A model generated the notes under the pieces. It was not told the origin of the DNA, searched no databases, and saw only the letters and a program-made list of their open reading frames with translations. Below, piece by piece: positions 47,134 through 58,376 of a stretch of DNA of 64,000 nucleotides; position 1 is the first letter of the stretch; every line of letters begins with the position of its first letter. This DNA is from Capra hircus (taxonomy: Eukaryota; Chordata; Mammalia; Artiodactyla; Bovidae). The position numbers and the translations under genes are program-made. The stretch spans positions 2,742,541 through 2,806,540 of the forward strand of contig NC_030820.1 in NCBI RefSeq assembly GCF_001704415.2. Direction: 5' to 3'.

Positions 47134-48960
47134 AAGAGAGATGGTAACAAATGGTATCAAATCCTGAGAAAGGTTCTATTTTTTTTTTATTTTTTTTCTG
47201 AGAAAGGTTTTAAAAGATAAGAAATGACAAAGATGTATAGACATGTCAAAATTGGGGTTCTGAAGAATTCAGAAGAGAGATTTCATTGTAACAAGGGTGG
47301 TTCAAGCTGGAAAGCTGTGAATTGAGATGTGCTTGGGTGAGATTAGCAAACACTGAATATTTATACCAAATGCTAGAAATCAGTGGAGCAGGTGAAAGTC
47401 AGAATAATCTGCTTCTTGCATAGTCTTGTAGTTCCATGAGAAAACATAAAATGAACTATTTCTCCACTTATAGACCATTTATGATTGAGAACCAGCTGTA
47501 TTGATCTCTGTGGCATTCTGTCGTTTATTCACCCATTCTATAATATAGTTGGAGAGAGAGTACAAAAGAGAAAATAGCAGTGAACAAAATCAGGCATAGT
47601 TCCTGCATCTATGACATTTATGGTGGAGTGATCCAGTGAGGGGAATGGAGAGCAATCAAATACTCATACAAATTAATAGTACAGACACTCCTACAAACAG
47701 TACCTATCATTAATGCTTTAGAAACAGAGCTGCATGTTGCTATGATCACATTAGGATTGCTAGTGGATCCAACCAGAAAGGCAAAGTCAGTCATGATGGT
47801 GCAGGATGAGGGGCTGAGTTACTGGAAGTAGGGGAGTAGAGGAAGAGGAGGAGAGACAGAGAGAATAGTATGTGCAAAGGGCCTGGAAGGAGAGGAAGAA
47901 ATGGCAAGATATGAGCTTAAAGAAGGCTCCAGGGGCTGGAACAAAAAGAGCCCAGTTCAAGAGCTAGAGAGAAAGGGAGAGGGTCAAAGGAGTCAGGCTT
48001 TGCTGCCCATCTTAGAGAGAGATGACTTCCTCCGTAAAGCAAGAAGAAGTCTGAGAAATGCTTTAAATGGAATGGGAATGGATGGCAGTGTGACATGATC
48101 TCTCTGGTGCCAAAGTGGTAAATTAATGGAAGAGGGCAATAGTGAAGACGGTGAGCTCCATCAGGAGAGCAATAACAGTCTTAGCAAGAGAAAACAGTAT
48201 CCGAGGCTGGCTGGTGGCCACGGTGATGGAAAGCCTGGAAGAATTCAAAACATAGCTAGGAAAAAAGAGATCACTGGGCCTTGAGTTTCCCATGGAGATA
48301 TGAATGTAAAGAGACCTCATAGAACAGAAAGGAAATAGGCAGAACCCAGAAGTTTCACAGGATACAGCGGCCAAGTGAGCAGAATATGCATCATAACATA
48401 TCATGGTGTTAGGGTGGGGTGAGAGAGTAGTTGCCGGTAGTTGAGTCAAACCAGTTATGGTGCCCAGATCTGTAAGGTCAAATTCTGGGCCAAGGAGGTA
48501 ACTATAATTGTGGACATGGAGGACTGCACTGGGGCAAGTCAAGGCCAATTTTAGTGTAGTAGTAGGAGTAAAATAGGTGGGGATTCTCAACATTACAAGA
48601 TTATTAGAGCCCTCAGAAAATCAGGGAGTGGATATCCTGCAATTTAGACCCATTTTCTACCTACTGACCATGAGACATTTACTCATTTGCTCATTTACTT
48701 GTCCATTAATGTATGAATTCATTCACTTATTCAGCAAATATTTACTGAGTGCTAATATGCAAAGGCTGTGTGCTAGAAGCTCAGGGCATAAGGAAAAAGA
48801 CAGATAAGCTACTGCTTTCAAAGAAAGCATGACCAGCACATGCTGGTAAGTGTTTAGCATCTCCTTCTCCCTGTACTCTTCTCCACAGTTCAGACCTGCT
48901 TTGTACTTCATTCCACTTTCTAGGAGTAAATATTCCTGGTATCATTGAATTGAAATGATG
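47134..48960. other. Mostly unassigned, some ancient repeat
   Basis: 47565-47640, 47870-48120 and 48700-48850 look like old mammalian interspersed repeats (cagcaaatatttactgagtg, gcagtgaacaaaatcagg), too diverged to name. A 156-codon minus-strand frame (48123-48593) lies partly in such material and shows no domain. Confidence 0.35.
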
Positions 48961-49003
48961 TCATTGAAAGAGTTGGACACAGCTGAGCAATTGAACTGAA
49001 CTG
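48961..49003 (+). mobile_element. BovB 3' tip
   Basis: gaaagagttggacacagctg then agcaattgaactgaactga: only the last 43 bp of BovB. Confidence 0.75.
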
Positions 49004-49171
49004 ATCACTGAATTCAAATTACCAACATGATATCAACTGACTCACAAAATTCCTGGAAACATAGTAGTTGGCTCTTATGAGATGATATGAGCCTGCCCAG
49101 CATCACTGGAATGGACATTCTAGTGGGGAAGCCAGGAAAAGTCAACAGTTAAGGAGGAAAAGAAATAATCT

Positions 49172-50473
49172 TTACATTGGTGCAAAAGTGATTGCAAAAA
49201 AAAAGAAAAAAAGTAATTGTGGTTTTCCATTGTTGAACTTTGGCATTTGATATTGGAATACATTCTTAAATAAATGTGGTTATGCTATATATCATTTTAA
49301 TGCACGTTTCTCACTTTGTTTTTTGCTAATGACATTACTTGCTGCTTTTTTATATTTATTTTAGACTCTGTAAATGATTTTAGGCAAAAAGCAAGTTCAA
49401 GTGATTTTTTTTTTAATTTGAGTTCAAAATGGGTTATAAAGCAGCAGAGATAACTCTCAACATCAGCAATGCGTTTGGCCCAGGAAATGCTAACAAGTAT
49501 ATGGTACAGTGATGGTTCAAGTTTTGCAGAGGAAATGAGAACCTTGAAGATGAGGAGTGTAGTGGCCAACCATCCATCAGAAGTTGACAACGACCAGTTG
49601 AGAACCATCATTGAAGCTGATCCTCTTACAACTACATGAGATGTAGCCAAAGAATTAAACATCAGCCATTCTACGGTCCTATGCATTTAAGTAAATTGGA
49701 GAGGTGAAAATGCTTGATAAGTGGGTACCTCATAAGCTGACCAAATATCAAAAAAGTTGTTTTGAAGTGTCATCTTCTGTTACTATACACAAAAACAACA
49801 AACCATTTCTCAATCAGATCATGGCATGCGATGAAAAGTGGATTTTATATGACAACCAGTGATGAACAGCTCAGTGACTGGACTGAGAAGAAGCTCCAAA
49901 TCACTTCCCAAAGCCAAGCGTGCACCCAAAAAAGGTCATGGTCACTGTTTGGTGGTCTACGGCCCATCTGGTCCACTACAGATTTCTGAATTCCAATGAA
50001 ACAATTACAGTTTAGAAGTATGCTTGCTAAATTAATGAGAAGCACTGAAAACTGCAATGCCTGCAACCAGTATTGGTCAACAGAATGATCACAATTCTTC
50101 TCCATCACAATGTGTTCAATGCTTCACACAAGCAGTTCTTCAAAAATTGAATGAATTGGGCTATGAACTTTTGCCTCATGCACCATATTTACCTGGCTTC
50201 TGACCAACCACCACTTCTTCAAGCATCTCAACACCTTTTTGCAGGGAAAACACTTCCACAACCAGCAGGAGGCAGAGACTGCTTCCAAGAGTTTGTCAAA
50301 TCCTGAAATATGGATTTTTACATTATAGAAATAAATAATTTATTTATAATCTCATTGATCAAAAATGTGTTGACTGTAATAGTTTCCATTTTGCTTAATA
50401 AAGGTGTTTGAGCCTAGTTACAATGATTTAAAATTCGCCATCTGAAACTGCCACTAATTTTGTATCAACCTAA
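49172..50473 (+). mobile_element. Near full-length mariner DNA transposon, dead
   Basis: Terminal inverted repeats are visible: ttacattggtgcaaaagtga at 49172 and, reversed, ttaggttgatacaaaattag at 50473. A TA follows the right end. The layout and sequence match the ruminant mariner related to Hsmar1 (called BTMAR1 in repeat catalogues, from memory). The transposase frame starts at 49429 but stops after 25 codons. The first catalytic aspartate is in frame as CDEKWILYDN near 49827-49856. The second (HDN in relatives) reads HHN at about 50106, and the third region is frameshifted. It cannot make active transposase. Confidence 0.92.
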
Positions 50474-50485
50474 TATTATATATTA

Positions 50486-50758
50486 GAGGAGGCAATGGCA
50501 CCCCACCCCAGTACTCTTGCCTGGAAAATCCCATGGATGGAGGAGCCTGGTGGACTGCAGTCCATGGGGTCATGAAGAGTCGGACAAGACTGAGTGACTT
50601 CACTTTCACTTTTCACTTTTCACATTGGAGAAGGAAATGGCAACCCACTCCAGTGTTCTTGCCTGGAGAATCCCAGGGACAGGAGAGCCTGGTGGGCTGC
50701 CGTCTGTGGGGTCGCACAGAGTCGGACACGACTGTAGTGACTTAGCAGTAGCAGCAGC
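50486..50758 (+). mobile_element. Bov-A2 SINE with 14-bp duplication
   Basis: aatattatatatta at 50472-50485 and 50759-50772 are identical. The linker (cttcactttcacttttcact) and gcagca tail are intact. The target is the very edge of the mariner. Confidence 0.96.
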
Positions 50759-50772
50759 AATATTATATATTA

Positions 50773-52255
50773 TTATTTTGTTATTGATAGCTACTGCTAA
50801 GTAAAAAGTCATAAGGGGGAAGGAGTGTCTTAAGTTAGTTAGGGTAGTGAGCCAAGACCTCTTCAAGGAAGGTCATTTAAATTGAGACTGAATGAATGAA
50901 AAAGGTCAAACAAGAGAATTCTAGACTAAAGGAAATACTAAGCAAAGCTTTTAGAGTTTGGGATGTTTATTTCTCTATCTTGCTCTCTGGGAATTGTTCA
51001 AGGCCGCCTGAGTGCCTCTATGAAGTTCTCAGGTCCCTTTCTTACTCTCACCTGCACCCTTCCACCTTGGTAATGCCTTCTCATGCTGACACTAGGTTTG
51101 GTCATATGACTTGCTTTGGTCATTGGGACATTAGCAAATATAGAGCAAGTGGAGGCTGGAAAAGGATTTGTGCATTTCCACTTTCACTCTGGGTCCTCTG
51201 CACTCACTGACAACGTACCCATGCTAGTATGCTAGAGGATGAGAGATTCAGGGAGCAGAGTTGGGTTGTATATAACCAAGGTTATAACCAAGTATAACAT
51301 GTCAAGGTCCAACCAATATCATCAAAAACATCCAGATGACCAACTCCAGATCACAGACACACAGGTCAGTTCTGCTAAGCCTAGTTCTTATCAGTGGAAC
51401 CACCCAGCTACATGTAAACTCCTGACAGATAAGAAATAATTGTTATTTCAAGCAACTAGGTTCTAAGATGTTTAGGTAGCAATAGCTAATACAATTAACT
51501 TTGTCTATATCTATTGATGGATGGATAGACAGATAGACTATGAGAGACAGACTATGAGATTAAGAATTTGTTTGTGGGAAGGAGAGTATTTTTCTGCTAA
51601 GAGAAGCCCTCAGATGTTTAGAAATCTAGTGCTGAGGTTTGACAGAAAAAAGCAAAATTCTGTAAAGCAATTATCCTTCAATAAAAAATAAATTCATTAA
51701 AAACTAATAAAATGAAATAGCGTCTTTTTAATTTAGTTAATAATTCAATAAATTAAATATATGTTCTCAGGGCAAGATGAAAATGGAACTCGGACTATGC
51801 AAACAAAGATGTGTCTTTCAGCCCTAGTTAGTTTTACAAAATGTATCTTATGGTCTTATTTTCTGGATATTGAAATTAGTCATATGTACCTTTACTGGTT
51901 TCTACATTTTGTATGAGGGAGAGAAAACCTTAGAAAATAACTTATTCTAATTTCATCCAACTTGCAAAATGTATGCTATCTCTAGCAGTATTTGGTTTCT
52001 CCTCTTTTCCAGGAATCTTCATGCTCCGTTATGCTCAAAGAAAGACAGGGCTTTATTTTTATACATATACAAACTGTGTTTAACTTACCCAGATTCCTTG
52101 GAAAACTAAACAAGCAGGGATTTTTAAAGCTGGGAGCATATACTAAATTTCTCTTAGACCTCTGCTTTCTGTTTAATTCCTCTGATAAGGTGTGACCAGT
52201 TGAGCAGAGGGAAAAAAATAAAACTAAAAAAAAAAAATGACATGTAATAAATATG
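50773..52255. other. Mostly unassigned sequence
   Basis: An L1 tail lies at 51630-51700 and a small GATA/GATG-rich patch at 51512-51545. A 104-codon frame at 50896-51210 shows no domain. Confidence 0.4.
51630..51700 (+). mobile_element. Ruminant L1 3' tip
   Basis: gctgaggtttgacagaaaaa then attctgtaaagcaattatcc and an A-rich end. Confidence 0.75.
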
Positions 52256-52478
52256 TGGGTTTCCCAAGTGGTGCTAGAGGTAAAGATCCTTCCTCCCAAT
52301 GCAGGAGATATGAGATGTGGGTTTGATCTCTAGGTTGGGAAAATCCTCTGGAGTAGGGTATGGAAACCCATTCTGGTACTCTTGCTGAGAGAATCCCAGG
52401 GGCAGGGGAGCCTGGTGGGCTACAGTCCATGGGGTCACAAAGAGTCAGACACAACTGAAGCAACTTAGTATGAACGTA
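52256..52478 (+). mobile_element. Bov-tA SINE
   Basis: From the tRNA-like head (gggtttcccaagtggtgcta) to the tail (gacacaactgaagcaactta). Confidence 0.92.
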
Positions 52479-52484
52479 TGCATG

Positions 52485-52573
52485 AATGCGGGATCTTAGT
52501 TCCCTGACCAGGGATCAAAATCACTTTCCTGCATTGGAAGGTGGATTCTTAATCACTGGAACACCAAGGAACT
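52485..52573 (-). mobile_element. CHR-type SINE head
   Basis: gggatcttagttccctgacc to ggaacaccaaggaacttt is the reversed CHR head. BovB inserted in its last bases. Confidence 0.75.
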
Positions 52574-53267
52574 TTCAGTTCAGTTCAGTTCAGTCACTCA
52601 GTCGTGTCCGACTCTTTGCGACCCCATGAATCCCAGCACGCCAGGCCTCCCTGTCCATCACCAACTCCCGGAGTTCACCCAGACTCATGTCCATCGAGTC
52701 AGTGATGCCATCCAGCCATCTCATCCTCTGTCGTCCCCTTCTCCTCCTACCCTCAATCCCTCCGAGCATCAAAGTCTTTTCCAATGAGTCATCTCTTTGC
52801 ATGAGGTGGCCAAAGTACTGGAGTTTCAGCTTTAGCATCATTCCTTCCAAAGAAATCCCAGGGCTGATCTCCTTCAGAATGGACTGGTTGGATTTTCTTG
52901 CAGTCCAAGGGACTCTCAAGAGTCTTCTCCAACACCACAGTTCAAAAGCATCAATTCTTTGGCACTCAGCCTTCTTCACAGTCCAGCTCTCACATCCATA
53001 CATGACCACAGGAAAAACCACAGCCTTGACTAGATGGACCTTAATAGGTAAAGTAATGTCTCTGCTTTTGAATATACTATCTAGGTTGATCATAACGTTT
53101 CTTCCAAGGAGTGAGCGTCTTTTAATTTCATGTCTGCAGTCAACATCTGCACTGATTTTGGAGCCCAAAAAAATAAAGTCTGACACTGTTTGCACTGTTT
53201 CTCCATCTATTTCCCATGAAGTGATGGGACCAGATGCCATGAGCTTCGCTTTCTGAATGTTGAGCTT

Positions 53268-53281
53268 TAAGCCAACTTTTT
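53268..53281. repeat. L1 target-site duplication, 3' side of element
   Basis: TAAGCCAACTTTTT, identical to 59585-59598. The last T's merge with the L1 tail, so the true length may be 9-14 bp. Confidence 0.93.
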
Positions 53282-53579
53282 TTTTTTTTTTTAATTTTAA
53301 AATCTTTAATTCTTACATGCGTTCCCAAACATGAACCCCCCTCCCACCTCCCTCCCCACAACATCTCTCTGGGTCATCCCCATGCACCTGCCCCAAGCAA
53401 GCTGCACCCTACGTCAGACATGGACTGGCGATTCAATTCTTACATGACAGTATACATGTTAGAATTCCCATTCTCCCAAATCATCCCACCCTCTCCCTCT
53501 CCCTCTGAGTCCAAAAGTCTGGTATACACATCTGTGTCTTTTTTCCTGTCTTGCATACAGGGTCGTCATTGCCATCTTC
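53282..53579 (-). terminator. L1 3' UTR, poly(A) signal and A tail
   Basis: After the ORF2 stop the minus strand has a G-rich tract (53357-53334, gggagggaggtgggaggggg), a common L1 3' UTR feature. An ATTAAA-type signal lies at 53310-53305 and is followed by the A tail. The tail is about 11-16 bases. Confidence 0.85.
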
Positions 53580-56500
53580 CTAAATTCCATATATATGTGT
53601 TAGTATACTGTATTGGTGTTTTTCTTTCTGGCTTACTTCACTCTGTATAATTGGCTCCAGTTTCATCCATCTCATCAGAACTGATTCAAATGAATTCTTT
53701 TTAACGGCTGAGTAATACTCCATTGTGTATATGTACCACAGCTTTCTTATCCATTCATCTGCTGATGGACATCTAGGTTGTTTCCATGTCCTGGCTATTA
53801 TAAACAGTGCTGCTATGAACATTGGGGTACATGTGTCTCTTTCAATTCTGGTTTCCTCGGTGTGTATGCCCAGAAGTGGGATTGCTGGGTCATAAGGTAG
53901 TTCTATTTGCAATTTTTTAAGGAATCTCCACACTGTTCTCCATAGTGGCTGTACTAGTTTGCATTCCCACCAACAGTGTAGGAGGGTTCCCTTTTCTCCA
54001 CACCCTCTCCAGCATTTATTGCTTGCAGATTTTTCGATCGCAGCCATTCTGACTGGTGTGAAGTGGTACCTCATTGTGGTTTTGATTTGCATTTCTCTAA
54101 TAATGAGTGATGTTGAGCATCTTTTCATGTGTTTGTTAGCCATCCGTATGTCTTCTTTGGAGAAATGTCTATTTAGTTCTTTGGCCCATTTTTTGATTGG
54201 GTCGTTTATTTTTCTGGAATTGAGCTGCAGAAGTTGCTTGTATATTTTTGAGATTAGTTGTTTGTCAGTTGTTTCATTTGCTATTATTTTCTCCCATTCA
54301 GAAGGCTGTCTTTTCACCTTGCTTATATTTTCCTTTGTTGTACAGAAGCTTTTAATTTTAATTAGATCCCATTTGTTTATTTTTGCTTTTATTTCCAGAA
54401 TTCTGGGAGGTGGATCATAGAGGATCCTGCTGTGATTTATGTCTGAGAGTGTTTTGCCTATGTTCTCCTCTAGGAGTTTTATAGTTTCTGATCTTACATT
54501 TAGATCTTTAATCCATTTTGAGTTTATTTTTGTGTGCGGTGTTAGAAAGTGATCTAGTTTCATTCTTTTACAAGTGGTTGACCAGTTTTCCCAGCACCAC
54601 TTGTTAAAGAGATTGTCTTTACTCCATTGTATATTCTTGCCTCCTTTGTCATAGATAAGGTGTCCATATGTGTGTGGATTTATCTCTGGGCTTTCTATTT
54701 TGTTCCATTGATCTATATGTCTGTCTTTGTGCCAGTACCATACTGTCTTGATGACTGTGGCTTTGTAGTAGAGCCTGAAGTCAGGCAAGTTGATTCCTCC
54801 AGTTCCATTCTTCTTTCTCAAGATTGCTTTGGCTATTCGAGGTTTTTTGTGTTTCCATACAAATCTTGAAATTATTTGTTCTAGTTCTGTGAAAAATGTG
54901 GCTGGTAGCTTGACAGGGATTGCATTAAATTTGTAAATTGCTTTGGGTAGTATACTCATTTTCACTATATTGATTCTTCCAATCCATGAACATGGTATAT
55001 TTCTCCATCTATTAGTGTCCTCTTTGATTTCTTTCATCAGTGTTTTATAGTTTTCTATATATAGGTCTTTAGTTTCTTTAGGTAGATATATTCCTAAGTA
55101 TTTTATTCTTTTCGTTGCAATGGTGAATGGAATTGTTTCCTTAATTTCTTTTTCTACTTTCTCATTATTCGTGTATAGGAATGCAAGGGATTTCTGTGTG
55201 TTGATTTTATATCCTGCAACTTTACTATATTCATTGATTAGCTCTAGTAATTTTCTGGTGGAGTCTTTAGGGTTTTCCATGTAGAGGATCATGTCATCTG
55301 CAAACAGTGAGAGTTTTACTTCTTCTTTTCCAATTTGGATTCCTTTGATTTCTTTTTCTGCTCTGATTGCTGTGGCCAAAACTTCCAGAACTATGTTGAA
55401 TAGTAGCGGTGAAAGTGGACACCCTTGTCTTGTTCCTGACTTTAGGGGAAATGCTTTCAATTTTTCACCATTGAGGATAATGTTTGCTGTGGGTTTGTCA
55501 TATATTGCTTTTATTATGTTGAGGTATGTTCCTTCTATTCCTGCTTTCTGGAGAGTTTTTATCATAAATGGATGTTGAATTTTGTCAAAGGCCTTCTCTG
55601 CATCTATTGAGATAATCATATGGTTTTTATTTTTCAATTTGTTAATGTGGTGAATTACATTGATTGATTTGCGGATATTGAAGAATCCTTGCATCCCTGG
55701 GATAAAGCCCACTTGGTCATGGTGTATGATCTTTTTAATGTGTTGTTGGATTCTGATTGCTAGAATTTTGTTGAGGATTTTTGCATCTATGTTCATCAGT
55801 GATATTGGCCTGTAGTTTTCCTTTTTTGTGACATCTTTGTCAGGTTTTGGTATTAGGGTGATGGTGGCCTCATAGAATGAGTTTGGAAGTTTACCTTCCT
55901 CTGCAATTTTCTGGAAGAGTTTGAGGAGGATAGGTGTTAGCTCTTCTCTAAATTTTTGGTAGAATTCAGCTGTGAAGCCGTCTGGACCTGGGCTTTTGTT
56001 TGCTGGAAGATTTCTGATTACCGTTTCAATTTCTGTGCTTGTGATGGGTCTGTTAAGATTTTCTATTTCTTCCTGGTTCAGTTTTGGAAAATTGTACTTT
56101 TCTAAGAATTTGTCCATTTCTTCCACGTTGTCCATTTTATTGGCATACAACTGCTGATAGTAGTCTCTTATGATCCTTTGTATTTCTGTGTTGTCTGTTG
56201 TGATCTCTCCATTTTCATTTCTAATTTTATTGATTTGATTTTTCTCTCTTTGCTTCTTGATGAGTCTGGCTAATGGTTTGTCAATTTTATTTATCCTTTC
56301 AAAGAACCAGCTTTTGGCTTTGTTAATTTTTGCTATGGTCTCTTTTGTTTCTTTTGCATTTATTTCTGCCCTAATTTTTAAGATTTCTTTCCTTCTACTA
56401 ACTCTGGGGTTCTCCAACTCTTCCTTTTCTAGTTGCTTTAGTTGCAGAGTTAGGTTATTTATTTGACTTTTTTCTTGTTTCTTGAGGTATGCCTGTATTG

Positions 56501-57398
56501 CTATGAACTTTCCTCTTAGCACTGCTTTTATAGTGTCCCACAGGTTTTGGGTTGTTGTGTTTTCATTTTCATTAGTTTCTATGCATATTTTGATTTCTTT
56601 TTTGATTTCTTCTGTGATTTGTTGGTTATTCAGAAGTGTGTTGTTCAACCTCCATATGTTGGAATTTTTAATAGTTTTTCTCCTGTAATTGAGATCTAAT
56701 CTTAATGCATTATGGTCAGAAAAGATGCTTGGAATGATTTCGATTTTTTTGAATTTATCAAGTTTAGATTTATGGCCCAGGATGTGATCTATCCTGGAGA
56801 AGGTTCCATGAGCACTTGAAAAAAAAGTGAAATTCATTGTTTTGGGGTGAAATGTCCTATAGATATCAATTAGGTCTAACTGATCTAATGTATCATTTAA
56901 AGTTTGCGTTTCTTTGTTAATTTTCTGTTTAGTTGATCTGTCCATAGGTGTGAGTGGGGTATTAAAGTCTCCCACTATTATTGTGTTATTGTTGATTTCC
57001 CCTTTCATACTTGTTAGCATTTGTCTTACATATTGCGGGGCTCCTATATTGGGGGCATATATATTTATAATTGTTATATCTTCTTCTTGGATTGTTCCTT
57101 TGATCGTTATGTAGTGGCCTTCTTTGTCTCTTTTCACAGCCTTTGTTTTAAAGTCTATTTTATCGGATATGAGTATTGCCACTCCTGCTTTCTTTTGGTC
57201 TCTATTTGCGTGGTATATCTTTTTCCAGCCCTTCACTTTCAGTCTGTATGTGTCCCTTGTTTTGAGGTGGGTCTCTTGTAAGCAGCATATAGAGGGGTCT
57301 TGTTTTTGTATCCATTCGGCCAGTCTCTGTCTTTTGGTTGGGGCGTTCAACCCATTTACGTTTAAGGTAATTATTGATAAGTGTGATCCCGTTACCAT
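53580..57398 (-). CDS. ORF2: L1 ORF2p: endonuclease and reverse transcriptase
   Basis: ORF2p is the 1272-residue enzyme that nicks target DNA and reverse transcribes L1 RNA (human 1275). The N-terminal APE-type endonuclease (about 1-239) keeps N14, E42 (QETH), D144 (GDFN), D204 (SRIDH) and H229 (SDHN). After the Z region (about 380-480) the reverse transcriptase (about 500-775) keeps D599 (ISIDAEKAFD), the RQGCPLSP block (657-664) and FADD at 699-702. The C-terminal Cys-rich motif is complete: C1129, C1133, H1141, C1146. It ends in THIYGI, as does the independent L1 copy at 46408-46650, so the C-terminus is not truncated. Its ATG lies 51 bp after the ORF1 stop; in L1s ORF2 is translated by reinitiation. 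No broken residue was found among the known catalytic positions. Confidence 0.97.
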   Translation of the reverse strand: MVTGSHLSIITLNVNGLNAPTKRQRLAEWIQKQDPSICCLQETHLKTRDTYRLKVKGWKKIYHANRDQKKAGVAILISDKIDFKTKAVKRDKEGHYITIKGTIQEEDITIINIYAPNIGAPQYVRQMLTSMKGEINNNTIIVGDFNTPLTPMDRSTKQKINKETQTLNDTLDQLDLIDIYRTFHPKTMNFTFFSSAHGTFSRIDHILGHKSKLDKFKKIEIIPSIFSDHNALRLDLNYRRKTIKNSNIWRLNNTLLNNQQITEEIKKEIKICIETNENENTTTQNLWDTIKAVLRGKFIAIQAYLKKQEKSQINNLTLQLKQLEKEELENPRVSRRKEILKIRAEINAKETKETIAKINKAKSWFFERINKIDKPLARLIKKQREKNQINKIRNENGEITTDNTEIQRIIRDYYQQLYANKMDNVEEMDKFLEKYNFPKLNQEEIENLNRPITSTEIETVIRNLPANKSPGPDGFTAEFYQKFREELTPILLKLFQKIAEEGKLPNSFYEATITLIPKPDKDVTKKENYRPISLMNIDAKILNKILAIRIQQHIKKIIHHDQVGFIPGMQGFFNIRKSINVIHHINKLKNKNHMIISIDAEKAFDKIQHPFMIKTLQKAGIEGTYLNIIKAIYDKPTANIILNGEKLKAFPLKSGTRQGCPLSPLLFNIVLEVLATAIRAEKEIKGIQIGKEEVKLSLFADDMILYMENPKDSTRKLLELINEYSKVAGYKINTQKSLAFLYTNNEKVEKEIKETIPFTIATKRIKYLGIYLPKETKDLYIENYKTLMKEIKEDTNRWRNIPCSWIGRINIVKMSILPKAIYKFNAIPVKLPATFFTELEQIISRFVWKHKKPRIAKAILRKKNGTGGINLPDFRLYYKATVIKTVWYWHKDRHIDQWNKIESPEINPHTYGHLIYDKGGKNIQWSKDNLFNKWCWENWSTTCKRMKLDHFLTPHTKINSKWIKDLNVRSETIKLLEENIGKTLSDINHSRILYDPPPRILEIKAKINKWDLIKIKSFCTTKENISKVKRQPSEWEKIIANETTDKQLISKIYKQLLQLNSRKINDPIKKWAKELNRHFSKEDIRMANKHMKRCSTSLIIREMQIKTTMRYHFTPVRMAAIEKSASNKCWRGCGEKGTLLHCWWECKLVQPLWRTVWRFLKKLQIELPYDPAIPLLGIHTEETRIERDTCTPMFIAALFIIARTWKQPRCPSADEWIRKLWYIYTMEYYSAVKKNSFESVLMRWMKLEPIIQSEVSQKEKHQYSILTHIYGI

Positions 57399-57449
57399 TT
57401 ACTTTATTGTTTTGGGTTCGGGTTTATACACCCTTTTCGTGTTTCCTGT

Positions 57450-58376
57450 CTAGAGAATATCCTTTAGAATTTGTTGGAGAGCTGGTTTGGTGGTGCTGAA
57501 TTCTCTCAGCTTTTGCTTGTCTGTAAAGCTTTTGATTTCTCCTTCGTATTTGAATGAGATCCTTGCTGGGTACAGTATTCTGGGCTGTAGGTTATTGTCT
57601 TTCATCACTTTAAGTATGTCTTGCCATTCCCTCCTGGCCTGAAGAGTTTCTATTGAAAGATCAGCTGTTATCCTAATAGGAATCCCCTTGTGTGTTATTT
57701 GTTGTTTTTCCCTTGCTGCTTTTAATATTTGTTCTTTGTGTTTGATCTTTGTTAATTTGATTAATATGTGTCTTGGGGTGTTTCGCCTTGGGTTTATCCT
57801 ATTTGGAACTCTCTGTGTTTCTTGGACTTGGGTGATTATTTCCTTCCCCATTTTAGGGAAGTTTTCAACTATTATCTCCTCAAGGATTTTCTCATGATCT
57901 TTCTTTCTGTCTTCTTCTTCTGGGACTCCTATTATTCGAATGTTGGAGCGTTTCATATTGTCCTGGAGGTCTCTGAGATTGTCCTCATTTCTTTTAATTC
58001 GTTGTTCTTGTTTCCTCTCTGATTCATTTATTTCTACCATTCTATCTTCTATTTCACTAATCCTGTCTTCTGCCTCCGTTATTCTACTAATTGTTGCCTC
58101 CAGAGTGTTTCTGATCTCATTTATTGCATTATTCATTATATTTTGACTCTTTTTTATTTCTTCTAGGTCCTTGTTAAACCTTTCTTGCATCTTCTCAATC
58201 CTTGTCTCTAGGCTATTTATCTGTGATTCCATTTTGATTTCAAGATTTTGGATCATTTTCACTATCAATATTCGGAATACCTTCTCAGGTAGATTCCCTA
58301 CTTCTTCCACTTTTGTTTGGTTTGGTGGGCAACTCTCCTGTTCCTTTACCTGCTGTGTATTCCTCTGTCTCTTCAT
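57450..58376 (-). CDS. ORF1: L1 ORF1p: RNA-binding chaperone
   Basis: ORF1p coats L1 RNA as a trimer and is needed with ORF2p for retrotransposition. The 308-residue frame (human 338) has a polar N-terminus (1-30), a coiled coil at about 40-140 with regular heptads (IEKMQERFNKDLEEIKKSQ), an RRM at about 142-240 (NIRIIGVPEE, RHILIKLTK) and the C-terminal domain at 241-308 (QARREWQDIL, LYPARISFKY). It ends with ALQQILKDIL. The start chosen is the first ATG after the 5' UTR, in the context ccaagATGa, with an A three bases before. No interruption is seen. Some L1 families have longer tails after the C-terminal domain; this one does not. Confidence 0.95.
   Translation of the reverse strand: MKRQRNTQQVKEQESCPPNQTKVEEVGNLPEKVFRILIVKMIQNLEIKMESQINSLETRIEKMQERFNKDLEEIKKSQNIMNNAINEIRNTLEATISRITEAEDRISEIEDRMVEINESERKQEQRIKRNEDNLRDLQDNMKRSNIRIIGVPEEEDRKKDHEKILEEIIVENFPKMGKEIITQVQETQRVPNRINPRRNTPRHILIKLTKIKHKEQILKAAREKQQITHKGIPIRITADLSIETLQARREWQDILKVMKDNNLQPRILYPARISFKYEGEIKSFTDKQKLREFSTTKPALQQILKDIL

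Noticed and set aside
49429..50310. Mariner transposase as a domesticated gene (SETMAR-like).
   Set aside because: Early stop, altered catalytic residue and frameshifts, no SET domain nearby.
53268..53292. Taking the whole T run as duplication or as tail.
   Set aside because: The run merges the T's of the target with the L1 tail, so exact division is not possible. I used the 14 bases matched on the other side.
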